This document shows positions 16,765-25,121 of a stretch of 37,748 nucleotides of DNA, piece after piece. The notes under the pieces are model-generated. The model was not told the origin of the DNA. It ran no database searches and saw nothing but the letters and a program-made list of their open reading frames with translations. Location of the stretch: assembly GCA_022842865.1 (NCBI GenBank), contig JALHOV010000003.1, positions 1 to 37,748 of the forward strand, given 5' to 3'. Origin of the DNA: Vulcanimicrobiota bacterium (GTDB taxonomy: Bacteria; Vulcanimicrobiota; Xenobia; Xenobiales; JADMJV01). The translations under genes and the position numbers were made by a program. Numbering within the stretch: position 1 is the stretch's first letter; each line of letters begins with the position of its first letter.

Positions 16765-17627
16765 GCCGGGCTTCCACCTTCAACCTCAAGGAATACCTGC
16801 AGGCCCGCGCTGAGGAAGTCGATCAGGCCCTGGAACGCTACCTTGCGCCCGATCCCCAAAGCCTGGGACCCATTGTGGAGGCCATGCGCTATTCGGTTTT
16901 CCCGGGCGGCAAGCGCTTTCGTCCCGTGCTGGCGCTGGCCAGCGCCGAAGCTCTAGGTTGCGACCGCCAGCGGGCCATGGCCATTGCCTGTGCCTTCGAG
17001 TTGATCCATTGTTTCTCGTTGGTGCACGATGACTTGCCCTGCATGGACAATGACGATGAGCGTCGCGGTCGGCCCACTAATCATAAGGTATACGGCGAGG
17101 ACGTAGGCCTTTTGGCCGGCGACGGCCTCTCTTTGTGGGCTTTTGAAGTGGCCATGCAGAGCCCTGACGACCTCTCGGCCGCCACGCTGCGCTCCCTGGT
17201 GCGGGAACTGGTAGCGGCTTCGGGCCATCCGGGCATGGTCGGCGGTCAGGTGATCGACCTGGCCGCTCAGAAAACCGGTCAGATCGACGGGCCTCAGCTC
17301 AAGAAAATTCATGCCGCCAAAACCGGCGCTCTCATTCGAGGCTCGGTTCGCTGCGGAGCCATCGTGGCCGGGGCCAGCGCCGAACAGCTGCGCCGGCTGA
17401 CCGTCTATGGCGAAAAGATCGGCCTGGTTTTCCAGATCACCGACGACATTCTCGATCACATGGAGGACCCGGAGGCGGTTAGCTATCCAGCCCTCTTCGG
17501 TTTGGAAGAGTCGCGCAAGATGGCCGCCGATGCCGTTCAGGAAGCCCTCACCAACCTGGAGACCTTTGGCGAGGCGGCCGAGCCGCTCAGAGCTCTGGCC
17601 ACTTACCTGCTCACTCGAACCACCTAG
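16761..17627 (+). CDS. ispA: farnesyl diphosphate synthase (IspA-type polyprenyl synthase)
   Basis: This 288-residue enzyme condenses isopentenyl diphosphate with allylic diphosphates, probably to the C15 product. The first Asp-rich motif is DDLPCMD (90-96) with the two-residue insert typical of bacterial type II FPP synthases. Phe85, five residues before it, is an aromatic chain-length stop residue. GGKRFRP (49-55) binds isopentenyl diphosphate, and the second motif is QITDDILD (225-232). Directly after it the sequence is short, HMEDPEAVSYPALFGLE, missing about 14 residues that normally carry the GKxxGxD and Lys segment. The start is TTG, overlapping xseB as TTGA, and the stop overlaps the DXS-like GTG start by one base. 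Confidence 0.92.
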   Translation: MSRASTFNLKEYLQARAEEVDQALERYLAPDPQSLGPIVEAMRYSVFPGGKRFRPVLALASAEALGCDRQRAMAIACAFELIHCFSLVHDDLPCMDNDDERRGRPTNHKVYGEDVGLLAGDGLSLWAFEVAMQSPDDLSAATLRSLVRELVAASGHPGMVGGQVIDLAAQKTGQIDGPQLKKIHAAKTGALIRGSVRCGAIVAGASAEQLRRLTVYGEKIGLVFQITDDILDHMEDPEAVSYPALFGLEESRKMAADAVQEALTNLETFGEAAEPLRALATYLLTRTT

Positions 17628-19084
17628 TGGCCGACAGCGCCGCCTTCTCGCGGGCCCGTCAGGCTCTGGCAGAAATGCTCTCGGAGTGGGAGCTTTGCTG
17701 GCTGCTCTGGCCCGCCTCCACTTTGGCGCGCCAGCTCGCTCAGGCTCCAGCGGCCTGGTTTGAGATTCCGGTCCAGCCCGGTCCGGTGTGGGCTCAGCAG
17801 ATGCAGGCCTTCTTCCTGGCCCAAAAGCAAGACCAGCCTCTGTTGTTGGTTCTGGAGGCCCCGCACGACTTGGAACGCCTGGGGCACCTTCAGGAGTTGG
17901 CCGCGCCCTTGCCCTGGCTGCTCGTCATTCTGCTCGATCCGGCCGGCTATCTGGCTCCGGTGCCGGCCAGCGGCGGCTGGTTTCAGCGCGAAGCCAAAGA
18001 GCCTGCCTATGCCTGGTCGAGCTGGCTGCGACAGTTTCAGTTGGATTTCTGGGGAAGCTTTGCTCTGGAAGAGCCCAAGCAAACCGCTGAGCGGCTGGAA
18101 GCCTTCATGGAGGGCAGTGGCCGCCGGCTTTTGCATCTCTACGGCCCGACCCTGGCCCAGCCAGAACTGACTGCGCGGTCGCCGGCACGGCTGCTGGTCG
18201 GGGACTCTCTGGAGTCGGCTTTCCTGGAGCAACTGCAGATTCCTGACAATGCGCGCCTGCTCTGGTGCGCCAGCCAACCCCCGGCGGGCGCTCTGGCCGT
18301 GCATCCCGAGCAGGCCGGAAGTGCTGCCTGGGGCATTCATCAGGCCGGGTTTTTCCCGATTCTGGCCATCAGCGCCGGCTGTATCGGGGCCGCGCTGCAA
18401 GATCTTTTGCCCGGTCTGCCCCCCGGTTGCCTGCTCTTGATTTTGGAGGCGGGCCTGTGTTGGGAGCCCGGCCAAAGCCATCTTTCCCCGTCTCGGCTAC
18501 GCGACCTCGCCTTGCTGCGTCAGGTACACGGCCTGGCGTTGGCCTGTCCGGCCGATGTCCACGAAGCCGTACAGCTAACCCAACTGAGTTACGCCACTCA
18601 AAGTCCGGTGGCGGTGCGCCTGCCGCAGGCCCCGGCCGTATTGACCGGTCTCAGCAAAGGGCCGGCCCAGGCCGGTCGCAGTCATATGCTGCGGCCCGGC
18701 CACCACGCCGCCATTCTGGCTCTCGGTCCGATGGTCTACGCCTCTTTGCTGGCCGCCGAAGCGATTTCTTCTTGGGGGCTGGAGTGCCAGGTATGGGACA
18801 TGCGCTTCCTCAAGCCTCTGGATCGCGAGGCCCTGGCCGAGGCTGCCGCCACCGGCCACCTGCTCACGGTAGAAGAGCACTGTCTGCAGGGCGGATTGGC
18901 CACCATGGTGCTGGAAACTCTGAGCCAACTGGAGCTGAGTGCCAAAGTTCACCACCTGGCCTTGCCTGCCACGCCGCCCATTGAAAACGGATCCCCGGCC
19001 GAGGAGTTCGGCCTGGACGCCGATGGAATCCAGAAGGCGATGCGCAAACTGCTTGGCCTGGTCAGCCCGGAGAGTTTCGCTTAA
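17627..19084 (+). CDS. degenerate 1-deoxy-D-xylulose-5-phosphate synthase-like protein
   Basis: The position after xseA-xseB-ispA is where many bacteria carry dxs, the first enzyme of the MEP isoprenoid pathway. The 485 residues follow the DXS plan but are about 150 short, mostly at the N terminus. The diphosphate/Mg motif GDGAMTGG is replaced by EAPHD (77-81), and the NDN motif by LDPAG (103-107), so thiamine-diphosphate binding seems lost. The pyrimidine domain keeps a Glu in HPEQ (226-229), equivalent to the catalytic Glu of AEQ, and GQSH (282-285). The C-terminal domain is well preserved (AAILALGPMVYASLLAAE, MRFLKPLD, TVEEHCLQGG). The frame is open with normal codon use, so it is expressed as protein, maybe a pseudoenzyme. 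The GTG start is coupled to ispA. Confidence 0.75.
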   Translation: MADSAAFSRARQALAEMLSEWELCWLLWPASTLARQLAQAPAAWFEIPVQPGPVWAQQMQAFFLAQKQDQPLLLVLEAPHDLERLGHLQELAAPLPWLLVILLDPAGYLAPVPASGGWFQREAKEPAYAWSSWLRQFQLDFWGSFALEEPKQTAERLEAFMEGSGRRLLHLYGPTLAQPELTARSPARLLVGDSLESAFLEQLQIPDNARLLWCASQPPAGALAVHPEQAGSAAWGIHQAGFFPILAISAGCIGAALQDLLPGLPPGCLLLILEAGLCWEPGQSHLSPSRLRDLALLRQVHGLALACPADVHEAVQLTQLSYATQSPVAVRLPQAPAVLTGLSKGPAQAGRSHMLRPGHHAAILALGPMVYASLLAAEAISSWGLECQVWDMRFLKPLDREALAEAAATGHLLTVEEHCLQGGLATMVLETLSQLELSAKVHHLALPATPPIENGSPAEEFGLDADGIQKAMRKLLGLVSPESFA

Positions 19085-21183
19085 AGTTCGGCTCCCAGCT
19101 TGCGCTGGCCGTTCTCCACTTTGACCAGGCGATAATGAAAGGGAAAGGGCTTGAAGCCTTTGTGGGCCAGGTCGTAGTGGCCGAGCAGACCGGCGTAGGG
19201 CTTGGAGGCCTTCAGGTCGGTCAGCACTTCATCCGGGCCCTCGGGGCGCCAGTGCAGTGAGGCCAGACGAGCCGCGTCGTAACCCAGGGCGCTGTTCCAG
19301 TCGGGGGCCGACAATTGATACGTCGCCTGCCAATCCTTGACGAAAGGCTGATTGCGTGCCTGCCAGAGCGGTTCCACCAGCCAGACTTCCCCGGCCACTT
19401 CTTTCAGTTCGCGAACAAAGTCTTCCGAGGCCGGATGAAAAACGCACAGCACCGGGGTATGTACGCCACCTTTGCGCAGATTGGCAATCCATTGGGCGGC
19501 GCGTTCGTGAAGGTTATCAGACAGGTAGATCCAGTCTGGCTTGAGCGCGGCTACGCGGGCGGCGACTTCGTCGGGTCGGTCTTCGGGGTGAAATCCCAAT
19601 TTGACCACTTCTCGCCCGGTGGCCTTGCGAATGCTCTCCTCGGCCATGCGCGCCGAGGTGGACATGGCTTTCACATCGGTCGAATACAAGACCAGACCAG
19701 TGGGACCGTGGGTTTTCACTGCGTGCCCAATCAGTGCTCCCATGCGGTCCCAATGAGGGAAGCCCAGCGGAAAGACGTTGGGAGCGGCCTGCGAGACGCG
19801 GGGGTCGGTGCTGCCCAGGGGGAGCAGAGGAACGTTTCCAGTGAGAGGTGCCAACATCAGCGCATCTTGGGAGCCGAAGGGTCCTAAGACCATGCTGGCC
19901 GGCCCCATTTTTTGCCAGGCTTCCAGAGGAGGCATGGCATGGGTGTCCACCAGGGTGAAGCTGAAGCGCTTTTCTTCGAGTTGCCCCAGGGCCACGCCCT
20001 GGACAATCCAGTTGACGTGCTCGCCTTCCTGGCCTCCCAAAGGCAAGAGTAAAGGCACCTGAGGGGCTCCATCGCGTAGCAAGGGCAGTTGGGCCAGGGT
20101 GAGTCGAGCCCAGCCCGAGCCGGGATCGGCCGAGAGGGTCACCCGCAAGGCTCCCTCGACCTGGTCCCAGCGTTTTTCGGCCAGGTAGCTCTGGACTTTG
20201 GGCCACGAGACTCCTTCTTCCCGGATTGCCAGGGGGGTTGGTGTGGGCGTCCCAGGGCCCGGCCGAGAGAGCACCAGGCCGGCGGCTCCTATCAATAAAC
20301 CGACCAGAGGCACCAGGGCGGCGGCTACGCCCCAGCGGGTGGTGGTGCGCGGTTTTTCGAGCACCCGCTCCGTCTTAGGGGTGGAGGCAGGCACGGCCAG
20401 GGGGGGAGGGGCCGGCAGGGCCGCGGCCTGGAACTGGAGCGCGTGCAAAACCTCTTCGGCGTCGCTCGGGCGGCGCGCCGGGTCACTGCTCAAGCATTGC
20501 AGAATCAGTTGCTCGGTGGCGGAAGATAGGCCCGGTCGCTGAGGTTGGATTCGGTGTTCTCCGCCCGTGGGGCCGGGCGGCACGCCCAGTAACAAGTAGT
20601 AAAGGATGGCGCCCAGGCTGAAGATGTCGGCGGCCGGGCCGAGTCGGTGGTTCGCGCCCATCTGCTCGGGGGCGGCGAAGCTCAGCGAACCGGCCTGGTC
20701 GTCGTGCGTCTGGCCGCGGTCTTCGCGAGCCAGCCCAAAGTCGATCAGGCGCACGCCGTCGGGCATGACCATTACGTTCTGAGGTTTCAGGTCGCGGTGG
20801 TAGAGCGGCGGTTTGCGCTGGTGGAGGTAAGCCAGCACCTCGGCCAGTTGAACTCCCCATTGGATGGCCTGCGCCTCGCTGACCGGGCCTTTTTTTTCCA
20901 CCAGGTCATACATCGAGGGACCATCCAGATACTCGCGCACCAGGTAGCCATTCTCATCCTGCACGAAGAAGTCCACCACCACGGGAATGCGCGGATGTTC
21001 CAGTTGGGAAAGAATGGAGGCTTCGCGTTCGAAGGCCGCCCGCTCGGGCCCGCCGGCCACCAGTTCCTTGATGGCCCACATGCTGCCGTGCAGCCGGCGG
21101 TCGCTGCAGAGGTAAACAGCTCCGTCCCCCCCGCGGCCGAGCTCTCGAATGACCTGGTAGCGCTCCTGGAGCACCCGGGTCAT
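19081..21183 (-). CDS. receptor-type Ser/Thr protein kinase with extracellular periplasmic-binding domain
   Basis: The 700 residues form three parts. Residues 8-255 are a Hanks-type kinase with GRGGDGAVY (16-24), the ATP-binding Lys39 in WAIKEL, HRDLKPQN (129-136), DFG (148-150) and APEQ (171-174), all intact. A Pro-rich linker leads to one membrane helix (about 284-305). The outer 390 residues resemble the type I solute-binding fold of amino-acid/amide receptors (Peripla_BP_6): LLLPLGG, SMVLGPFGSQDALMLAPL, GLVLYSTDVK, PDWIYLSDN and a closing lobe with NSALGYDAARLA. The outside domain would sense a small ligand and the kinase would signal inside. The ATG overlaps the histidine-kinase TGA (ATGA), so both are made together. 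Its stop overlaps the DXS-like stop by 4 bases. Confidence 0.88.
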   Translation of the reverse strand: MTRVLQERYQVIRELGRGGDGAVYLCSDRRLHGSMWAIKELVAGGPERAAFEREASILSQLEHPRIPVVVDFFVQDENGYLVREYLDGPSMYDLVEKKGPVSEAQAIQWGVQLAEVLAYLHQRKPPLYHRDLKPQNVMVMPDGVRLIDFGLAREDRGQTHDDQAGSLSFAAPEQMGANHRLGPAADIFSLGAILYYLLLGVPPGPTGGEHRIQPQRPGLSSATEQLILQCLSSDPARRPSDAEEVLHALQFQAAALPAPPPLAVPASTPKTERVLEKPRTTTRWGVAAALVPLVGLLIGAAGLVLSRPGPGTPTPTPLAIREEGVSWPKVQSYLAEKRWDQVEGALRVTLSADPGSGWARLTLAQLPLLRDGAPQVPLLLPLGGQEGEHVNWIVQGVALGQLEEKRFSFTLVDTHAMPPLEAWQKMGPASMVLGPFGSQDALMLAPLTGNVPLLPLGSTDPRVSQAAPNVFPLGFPHWDRMGALIGHAVKTHGPTGLVLYSTDVKAMSTSARMAEESIRKATGREVVKLGFHPEDRPDEVAARVAALKPDWIYLSDNLHERAAQWIANLRKGGVHTPVLCVFHPASEDFVRELKEVAGEVWLVEPLWQARNQPFVKDWQATYQLSAPDWNSALGYDAARLASLHWRPEGPDEVLTDLKASKPYAGLLGHYDLAHKGFKPFPFHYRLVKVENGQRKLGAEL

Positions 21184-22469
21184 TTAGCGACCGGAAGTAC
21201 GATGGTGAACTGCGCTCCACCCTTGGGCCCACTGCCCACGGTAATGTTTCCCTGGTGCTTGCGCACGACTTCACTGGCGATGGCCAGACCCAGACCGGTT
21301 CCTCGCCCAATATCTTTGGTGGTGAAAAACGGCTGGAAGACTTTCTTGCGATTCTCTTCGGGAATGCCCGGGCCGTTGTCGGAAACCTCGACCTTGAGCT
21401 GGCTGCCTTCATTGCGGCTGCGAATCTCGACTTCGGGATTGGCCACCCCGGCGGATTTCAGGGCGTCCCGAGCGTTGATCAGCAAATTGTTGAAGAGATG
21501 GCTCCACTGGGTAGAATTGATGCGGGCCGGGGGCAGGTCCTGAAGGTCGAGCACCACTTTCATGCTGTCGGCGCTGAGCGTCTCGGCCAGCAGGTCGACG
21601 GTGCCGCGGATGACCTCGTTGAGGTCGGCGTCGGCTCGCACGAATCGCGAAAAGGTCAGACCCTGTTCGGTTTCGACCGGCTCGCGCGAGTAGACCAGCA
21701 GCTTCTCGATGATGCCTTTGCATTTCTCGACCGCCTCGCGCACGATGCGTAGCCGCTTGGCTTTGTTTTCCTCGGTCTCGTGGCGCTGTAGACTGGAGAC
21801 CATAGCCAGCACCGCGCCCAGGGGAGTGTTGAGTTCGTGGGCGACCCCGGCGGCCAGGCGGCCTACGCTGGCCATCTGGTGTTCTTGGGCCATCTCGACC
21901 TGCATGCTTTCCAGAGCTTGCTGGGCCTTGGCCAGAGCTCCCTCTTCTTGAAAGCGTGGCCCGATCAAGGTGGCCAGGGTGGTCACCGAATCCAGCAAAC
22001 GGCGTTGATGCCCGTCGGGGCGCAGGGTGCCCTCCCAGCATGCCAGCAGCACTCCCATGCCCTGCCGACCCGGACCGATGGGAATGGCCAGGATCCAGCG
22101 TCCGGCATACTGTGATTCGGCCGGCTGGCCCGTGTCCCAGGCCTGTTGTAGCAGGTCGCGCACCAGCCCTGGACCGGTTTCTTCGGCGCTGCGACCCACT
22201 TCGGCGGCCCGGCGAAAGCCGGTCTCGCCCTTGCTCACGCGAAAATAGAGAGTGGCGCCCACGGCTTTGCAGCCATCCATGCAGGTCTGACAGAGTGCCC
22301 GAGTCTGGCTTTGGAAGTCCGTCTGGCTGAGCACGTTCTGGTGGAGCCGATCTAGCGACTCGACCAGGATGTCACGGCGACGCAGTTGCGTCCAACAGAA
22401 CCAGGCGCCCGCCGTGGCGGTGCTGGTCGCTAAGAACCACAAAGGAAACTGCAATTGAACGATGTCCAC
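21180..22469 (-). CDS. sensor histidine kinase with GAF-like domain
   Basis: From the GTG at 22469 the protein has 429 residues: one N-terminal membrane helix (FPLWFLATSTATAGAWFCW), a GAF-like domain (about 45-170), a dimerisation helix pair with His211 in AHELNTPLG, and an HATPase domain. The HATPase shows NNLLINARDA (327-336), DNGPGIP (364-370), FQPFFTTK and GTGLGLAI (390-397). All catalytic boxes are present. The GAF-like part begins with CQTCMDGC, a Cx2Cx3C cluster (60, 63, 67) that could bind metal or respond to redox. An ATG at 22574 would add 35 low-complexity residues (Gly/Arg/Pro) and is less likely. It is coupled to the Ser/Thr kinase and divergent from the response regulator gene, its probable partner. 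Confidence 0.9.
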   Translation of the reverse strand: MDIVQLQFPLWFLATSTATAGAWFCWTQLRRRDILVESLDRLHQNVLSQTDFQSQTRALCQTCMDGCKAVGATLYFRVSKGETGFRRAAEVGRSAEETGPGLVRDLLQQAWDTGQPAESQYAGRWILAIPIGPGRQGMGVLLACWEGTLRPDGHQRRLLDSVTTLATLIGPRFQEEGALAKAQQALESMQVEMAQEHQMASVGRLAAGVAHELNTPLGAVLAMVSSLQRHETEENKAKRLRIVREAVEKCKGIIEKLLVYSREPVETEQGLTFSRFVRADADLNEVIRGTVDLLAETLSADSMKVVLDLQDLPPARINSTQWSHLFNNLLINARDALKSAGVANPEVEIRSRNEGSQLKVEVSDNGPGIPEENRKKVFQPFFTTKDIGRGTGLGLAIASEVVRKHQGNITVGSGPKGGAQFTIVLPVAK

Positions 22470-22666
22470 CGGCCTGGGCCTTTTGTTGCCGGGCCCGGGG
22501 TTTCCTTTCCCAGAGGCCCGAAACCCTGCCCTCCCGCGCTCGGTCGGGCGCAAGCGCCATCCACTCGCGCCCATTTAAGTCTGTCGCCTGCGGCTCCTAG
22601 ACAGGAAACCGCGCTCAAGGGGTGTAACTCAGGCCGGCTGGATCTATCGCGTCCCTGGAGGGGTAC
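22470..22666. promoter_or_regulatory. divergent intergenic region between histidine kinase and regulator genes
   Basis: These 197 bases separate the divergent starts of the kinase pair and the fusion regulator, so both promoters should lie here. A perfect 10-base palindrome CCGGGCCCGG lies at 22489-22498, about 20 bases upstream of the chosen kinase start. A strong ribosome site (GGAGGGG near 22657) serves the TTG at 22667. I cannot identify clear -35/-10 boxes. If the SARP-like domain regulates its own operon, direct repeats would be expected here, but none are obvious by eye. Confidence 0.4.
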
Positions 22667-25114
22667 TTGGCTGAGTCAATTTTGGTGGTAGAAGACGATC
22701 CGCTGATGCTCGCGGCTCTCGAAATTTTGTTGGAAGATGAAGGCTATGCGGTCACGACCGCACTGTCGGGCATCGACGCCATTCGCTTGGCCAAGGACAA
22801 AGAGTTTGACCTGGTGATTTCGGACGTGCAAATGGCCGAAATGGACGGCATGGAAACGATTTCCGGCGTCAAGCAGCAGCAGCCCAGCGCGCGCTCGATT
22901 GTGATCACCGGTTACGCCAGTCCGGATGTGCCCATTCAGGCCATCAAAATGGGCGTGGACGACTACATTCTCAAGCCTTTCGACGACCGCCAGTTCGTGG
23001 CCAGCGTCAAGCGCTGCCTGGATTCGTTCCGCCAGCAGAAGATGTATACCCAGGGCCTGCAGCAGCAGTGGCGGGATTTTTCCACCATCATCAAGCTGCT
23101 CTCCGAGGGAGTGGAGGAGCGCGACGAGCATTTCGCCGGCCACTCTCGCCGCGTGGCTGAACTTTCGGTCAAGCTGGGCCGCAAGCAGGGTCTGTCGCGC
23201 AGCCGCTGTGAGGCCCTCGAGCTGGCCGCGTTTCTGCATGACATCGGCAGCATCGGCCAGAAAAAGGCCTTCCTGGACAAAGCGGAGGAGTTGCTCAAAG
23301 AGGACATCGCTCAGATTCAGGCGGCTTCTTCGCAAGCCTCCGAGTCGCTTTTCTCCAGCGTGTCCAGCCTGCGCGAGATCTTTCGCATCATCGTCCATCA
23401 CCACGAATGGTATGACGGCAGCGGCAAGCCGCACGGCCTCAAGGGCGACGACATTCCGCTGGAGTCGCGCATCTTGTGTGTGACCGAAGCCTACGACGCT
23501 ATGATCAGCAAGCGACCCCACCGCGAACCACTGGGCCACGCCGAAGCGCGCCAGGTTTTGCAGAAGGAATCGGGCACCCACTTCGATCCAGCCCTGGTGG
23601 AAGTTCTTCTTCATCTGCTGGTCGACTCTTCCGAGGACGAAGAGAACGAAGAAGCCATTGAGGCCAGCCTGTCCAAGGAGCGCCAGGCCGAGTTGCTACT
23701 GGGCATCTGCCGCACTTACCTGACCGCTGGCGACCTGGAAACGGCCGGAAGCGGCTTTCAGCAGGTCATCGACCTGCTCGGAGCCGACGGTTCGCGCACG
23801 GCCCTGTCCGAGGCGTCCGCCGGTCTGGCTCTCAGTCTGCTGCACCGCAAGCGTTACGAGGACGCGGAGGCAGCCGCCAATAAAGCCGTCGAATGGGCTC
23901 ACGCCAGTTCCCAGCTGGTCATGGGACGGGCCCGCGCTCTGCGTGGTCTGTGCTTTGGCTATCTGGGCAAGACCGACCAGGCCCTGCACGAATTGTCCAG
24001 CGCCCAGGAGATTTTCGCCGTTTGGGAAGCCCATCTCGACCACGCCATCGGTTTGCTCTACCATGGCCGAGTCGAGCGGGAGCGCAAGGGCAACTGGCAA
24101 GAGCCAGTGGAGAAAGCCGTTGAACTCATCGACCAGATGGGGCTTCAGCAGGTGCTCAAGCAAGAGCGCTACGTGGCCATTCCGTTGCTGCTCCAACTGG
24201 TGGGTCAGGAAGAAGAGCACGTCAAGTCGAAGAATTTGCTGGCTTACCTGGGTTACGACACTCTGCAGCCCTTCTTCATGGAACTGGAAACCGGTGCCCG
24301 CGAACGGGCCATCTCGCGTCTGGCCCCTCGCGAAGGCGGTGGCGCTCCCCAGTCCCCGCCGCTCTCTATGTATGGCTTCGGCAAGTTCCGCGTCTTCTTG
24401 GGCGACCAAGAAGTGGGCGAGAAGCTGTGGAAGACGCGCAAGTCCAAGTATCTGTTCGCCTACCTGGCCTGCAACGCCGGCCGCGACGTGCCCGACGAAA
24501 AGGTCATGGACCTCTTCTGGCCCGACCACGAGCCCGAAAAGGCTCGCCAGTCCCTGTATGCTGCTCTCTCGCATATGCGCAAAGCTTTGGAAGCCGTCTT
24601 CCCGGGCGAAAGCGACCGCGTGGTGCTGGCTCGAAAAGGTTTCTACCGCTTCAACTCGGAGCGCAGTTACTTCTTCGATATGCCAGAGTTCGAGCGTCTC
24701 TACGATCAGGCTCAGGCTCGCATCAAGGAAGGCCGCGAAGACGAAGCCATGGTGGCTTTCCAAAAAGCGGAAGCCCTTTACACGGGCGAGTTTATGGAAG
24801 GTTACTACGAAGACTGGGCCGTCTTCATCCGCGAAGAGCTGGACATGAAATACAGCGAAATGCTGCAGACGCTCATGGACCACTTCTTCGATAAGAATCG
24901 CTTCCCGGTGTGCATCGACTACGCGCAGCGCCTGCTGCGCATCGACTCGTGCCATCAGGACGCTCACACCACCCTGATGCGCTCGCACATTGCCCAGGGC
25001 AAGCCGGAACTGGCCGCCCGTCAATACCAGGCCTGCAGTCAGATCATGAAAAACGAACTCAACATGTCGCCATCTCCCGAAATGACGGCGCTCTATCTTC
25101 AGATCACGGGATAA
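22667..25114 (+). CDS. fusion regulator: receiver, HD-GYP-like, TPR-like and SARP-like domains
   Basis: One 815-residue protein joins modules normally seen apart. Residues 1-120 are a receiver with acidic pair ED (9-10), phospho-acceptor Asp53 in ISDVQM, Thr81 and Lys103. Residues 140-320 are an HD-GYP-like phosphodiesterase domain with GHSRR (H159), LHDIG (H191, D192) and HHHEWYDGSGKPHGLKG, where the GYP signature is GKP. After an acidic linker (about 320-332), residues 335-560 look like helical TPR-type repeats. From about 565 (MYGFGKFRVFLG) comes a winged-helix region (YLFAYLACNAGRDVPDEKV, ARQSLYAALSHMRKAL) and a bacterial transcriptional activator domain as in SARP proteins. The TTG start has a good GGAGGGG. 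Expected role: kinase-controlled transcription, with possible cyclic-di-GMP hydrolysis. Confidence 0.85.
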   Translation: MAESILVVEDDPLMLAALEILLEDEGYAVTTALSGIDAIRLAKDKEFDLVISDVQMAEMDGMETISGVKQQQPSARSIVITGYASPDVPIQAIKMGVDDYILKPFDDRQFVASVKRCLDSFRQQKMYTQGLQQQWRDFSTIIKLLSEGVEERDEHFAGHSRRVAELSVKLGRKQGLSRSRCEALELAAFLHDIGSIGQKKAFLDKAEELLKEDIAQIQAASSQASESLFSSVSSLREIFRIIVHHHEWYDGSGKPHGLKGDDIPLESRILCVTEAYDAMISKRPHREPLGHAEARQVLQKESGTHFDPALVEVLLHLLVDSSEDEENEEAIEASLSKERQAELLLGICRTYLTAGDLETAGSGFQQVIDLLGADGSRTALSEASAGLALSLLHRKRYEDAEAAANKAVEWAHASSQLVMGRARALRGLCFGYLGKTDQALHELSSAQEIFAVWEAHLDHAIGLLYHGRVERERKGNWQEPVEKAVELIDQMGLQQVLKQERYVAIPLLLQLVGQEEEHVKSKNLLAYLGYDTLQPFFMELETGARERAISRLAPREGGGAPQSPPLSMYGFGKFRVFLGDQEVGEKLWKTRKSKYLFAYLACNAGRDVPDEKVMDLFWPDHEPEKARQSLYAALSHMRKALEAVFPGESDRVVLARKGFYRFNSERSYFFDMPEFERLYDQAQARIKEGREDEAMVAFQKAEALYTGEFMEGYYEDWAVFIREELDMKYSEMLQTLMDHFFDKNRFPVCIDYAQRLLRIDSCHQDAHTTLMRSHIAQGKPELAARQYQACSQIMKNELNMSPSPEMTALYLQITG

Positions 25115-25121
25115 CACCTGA

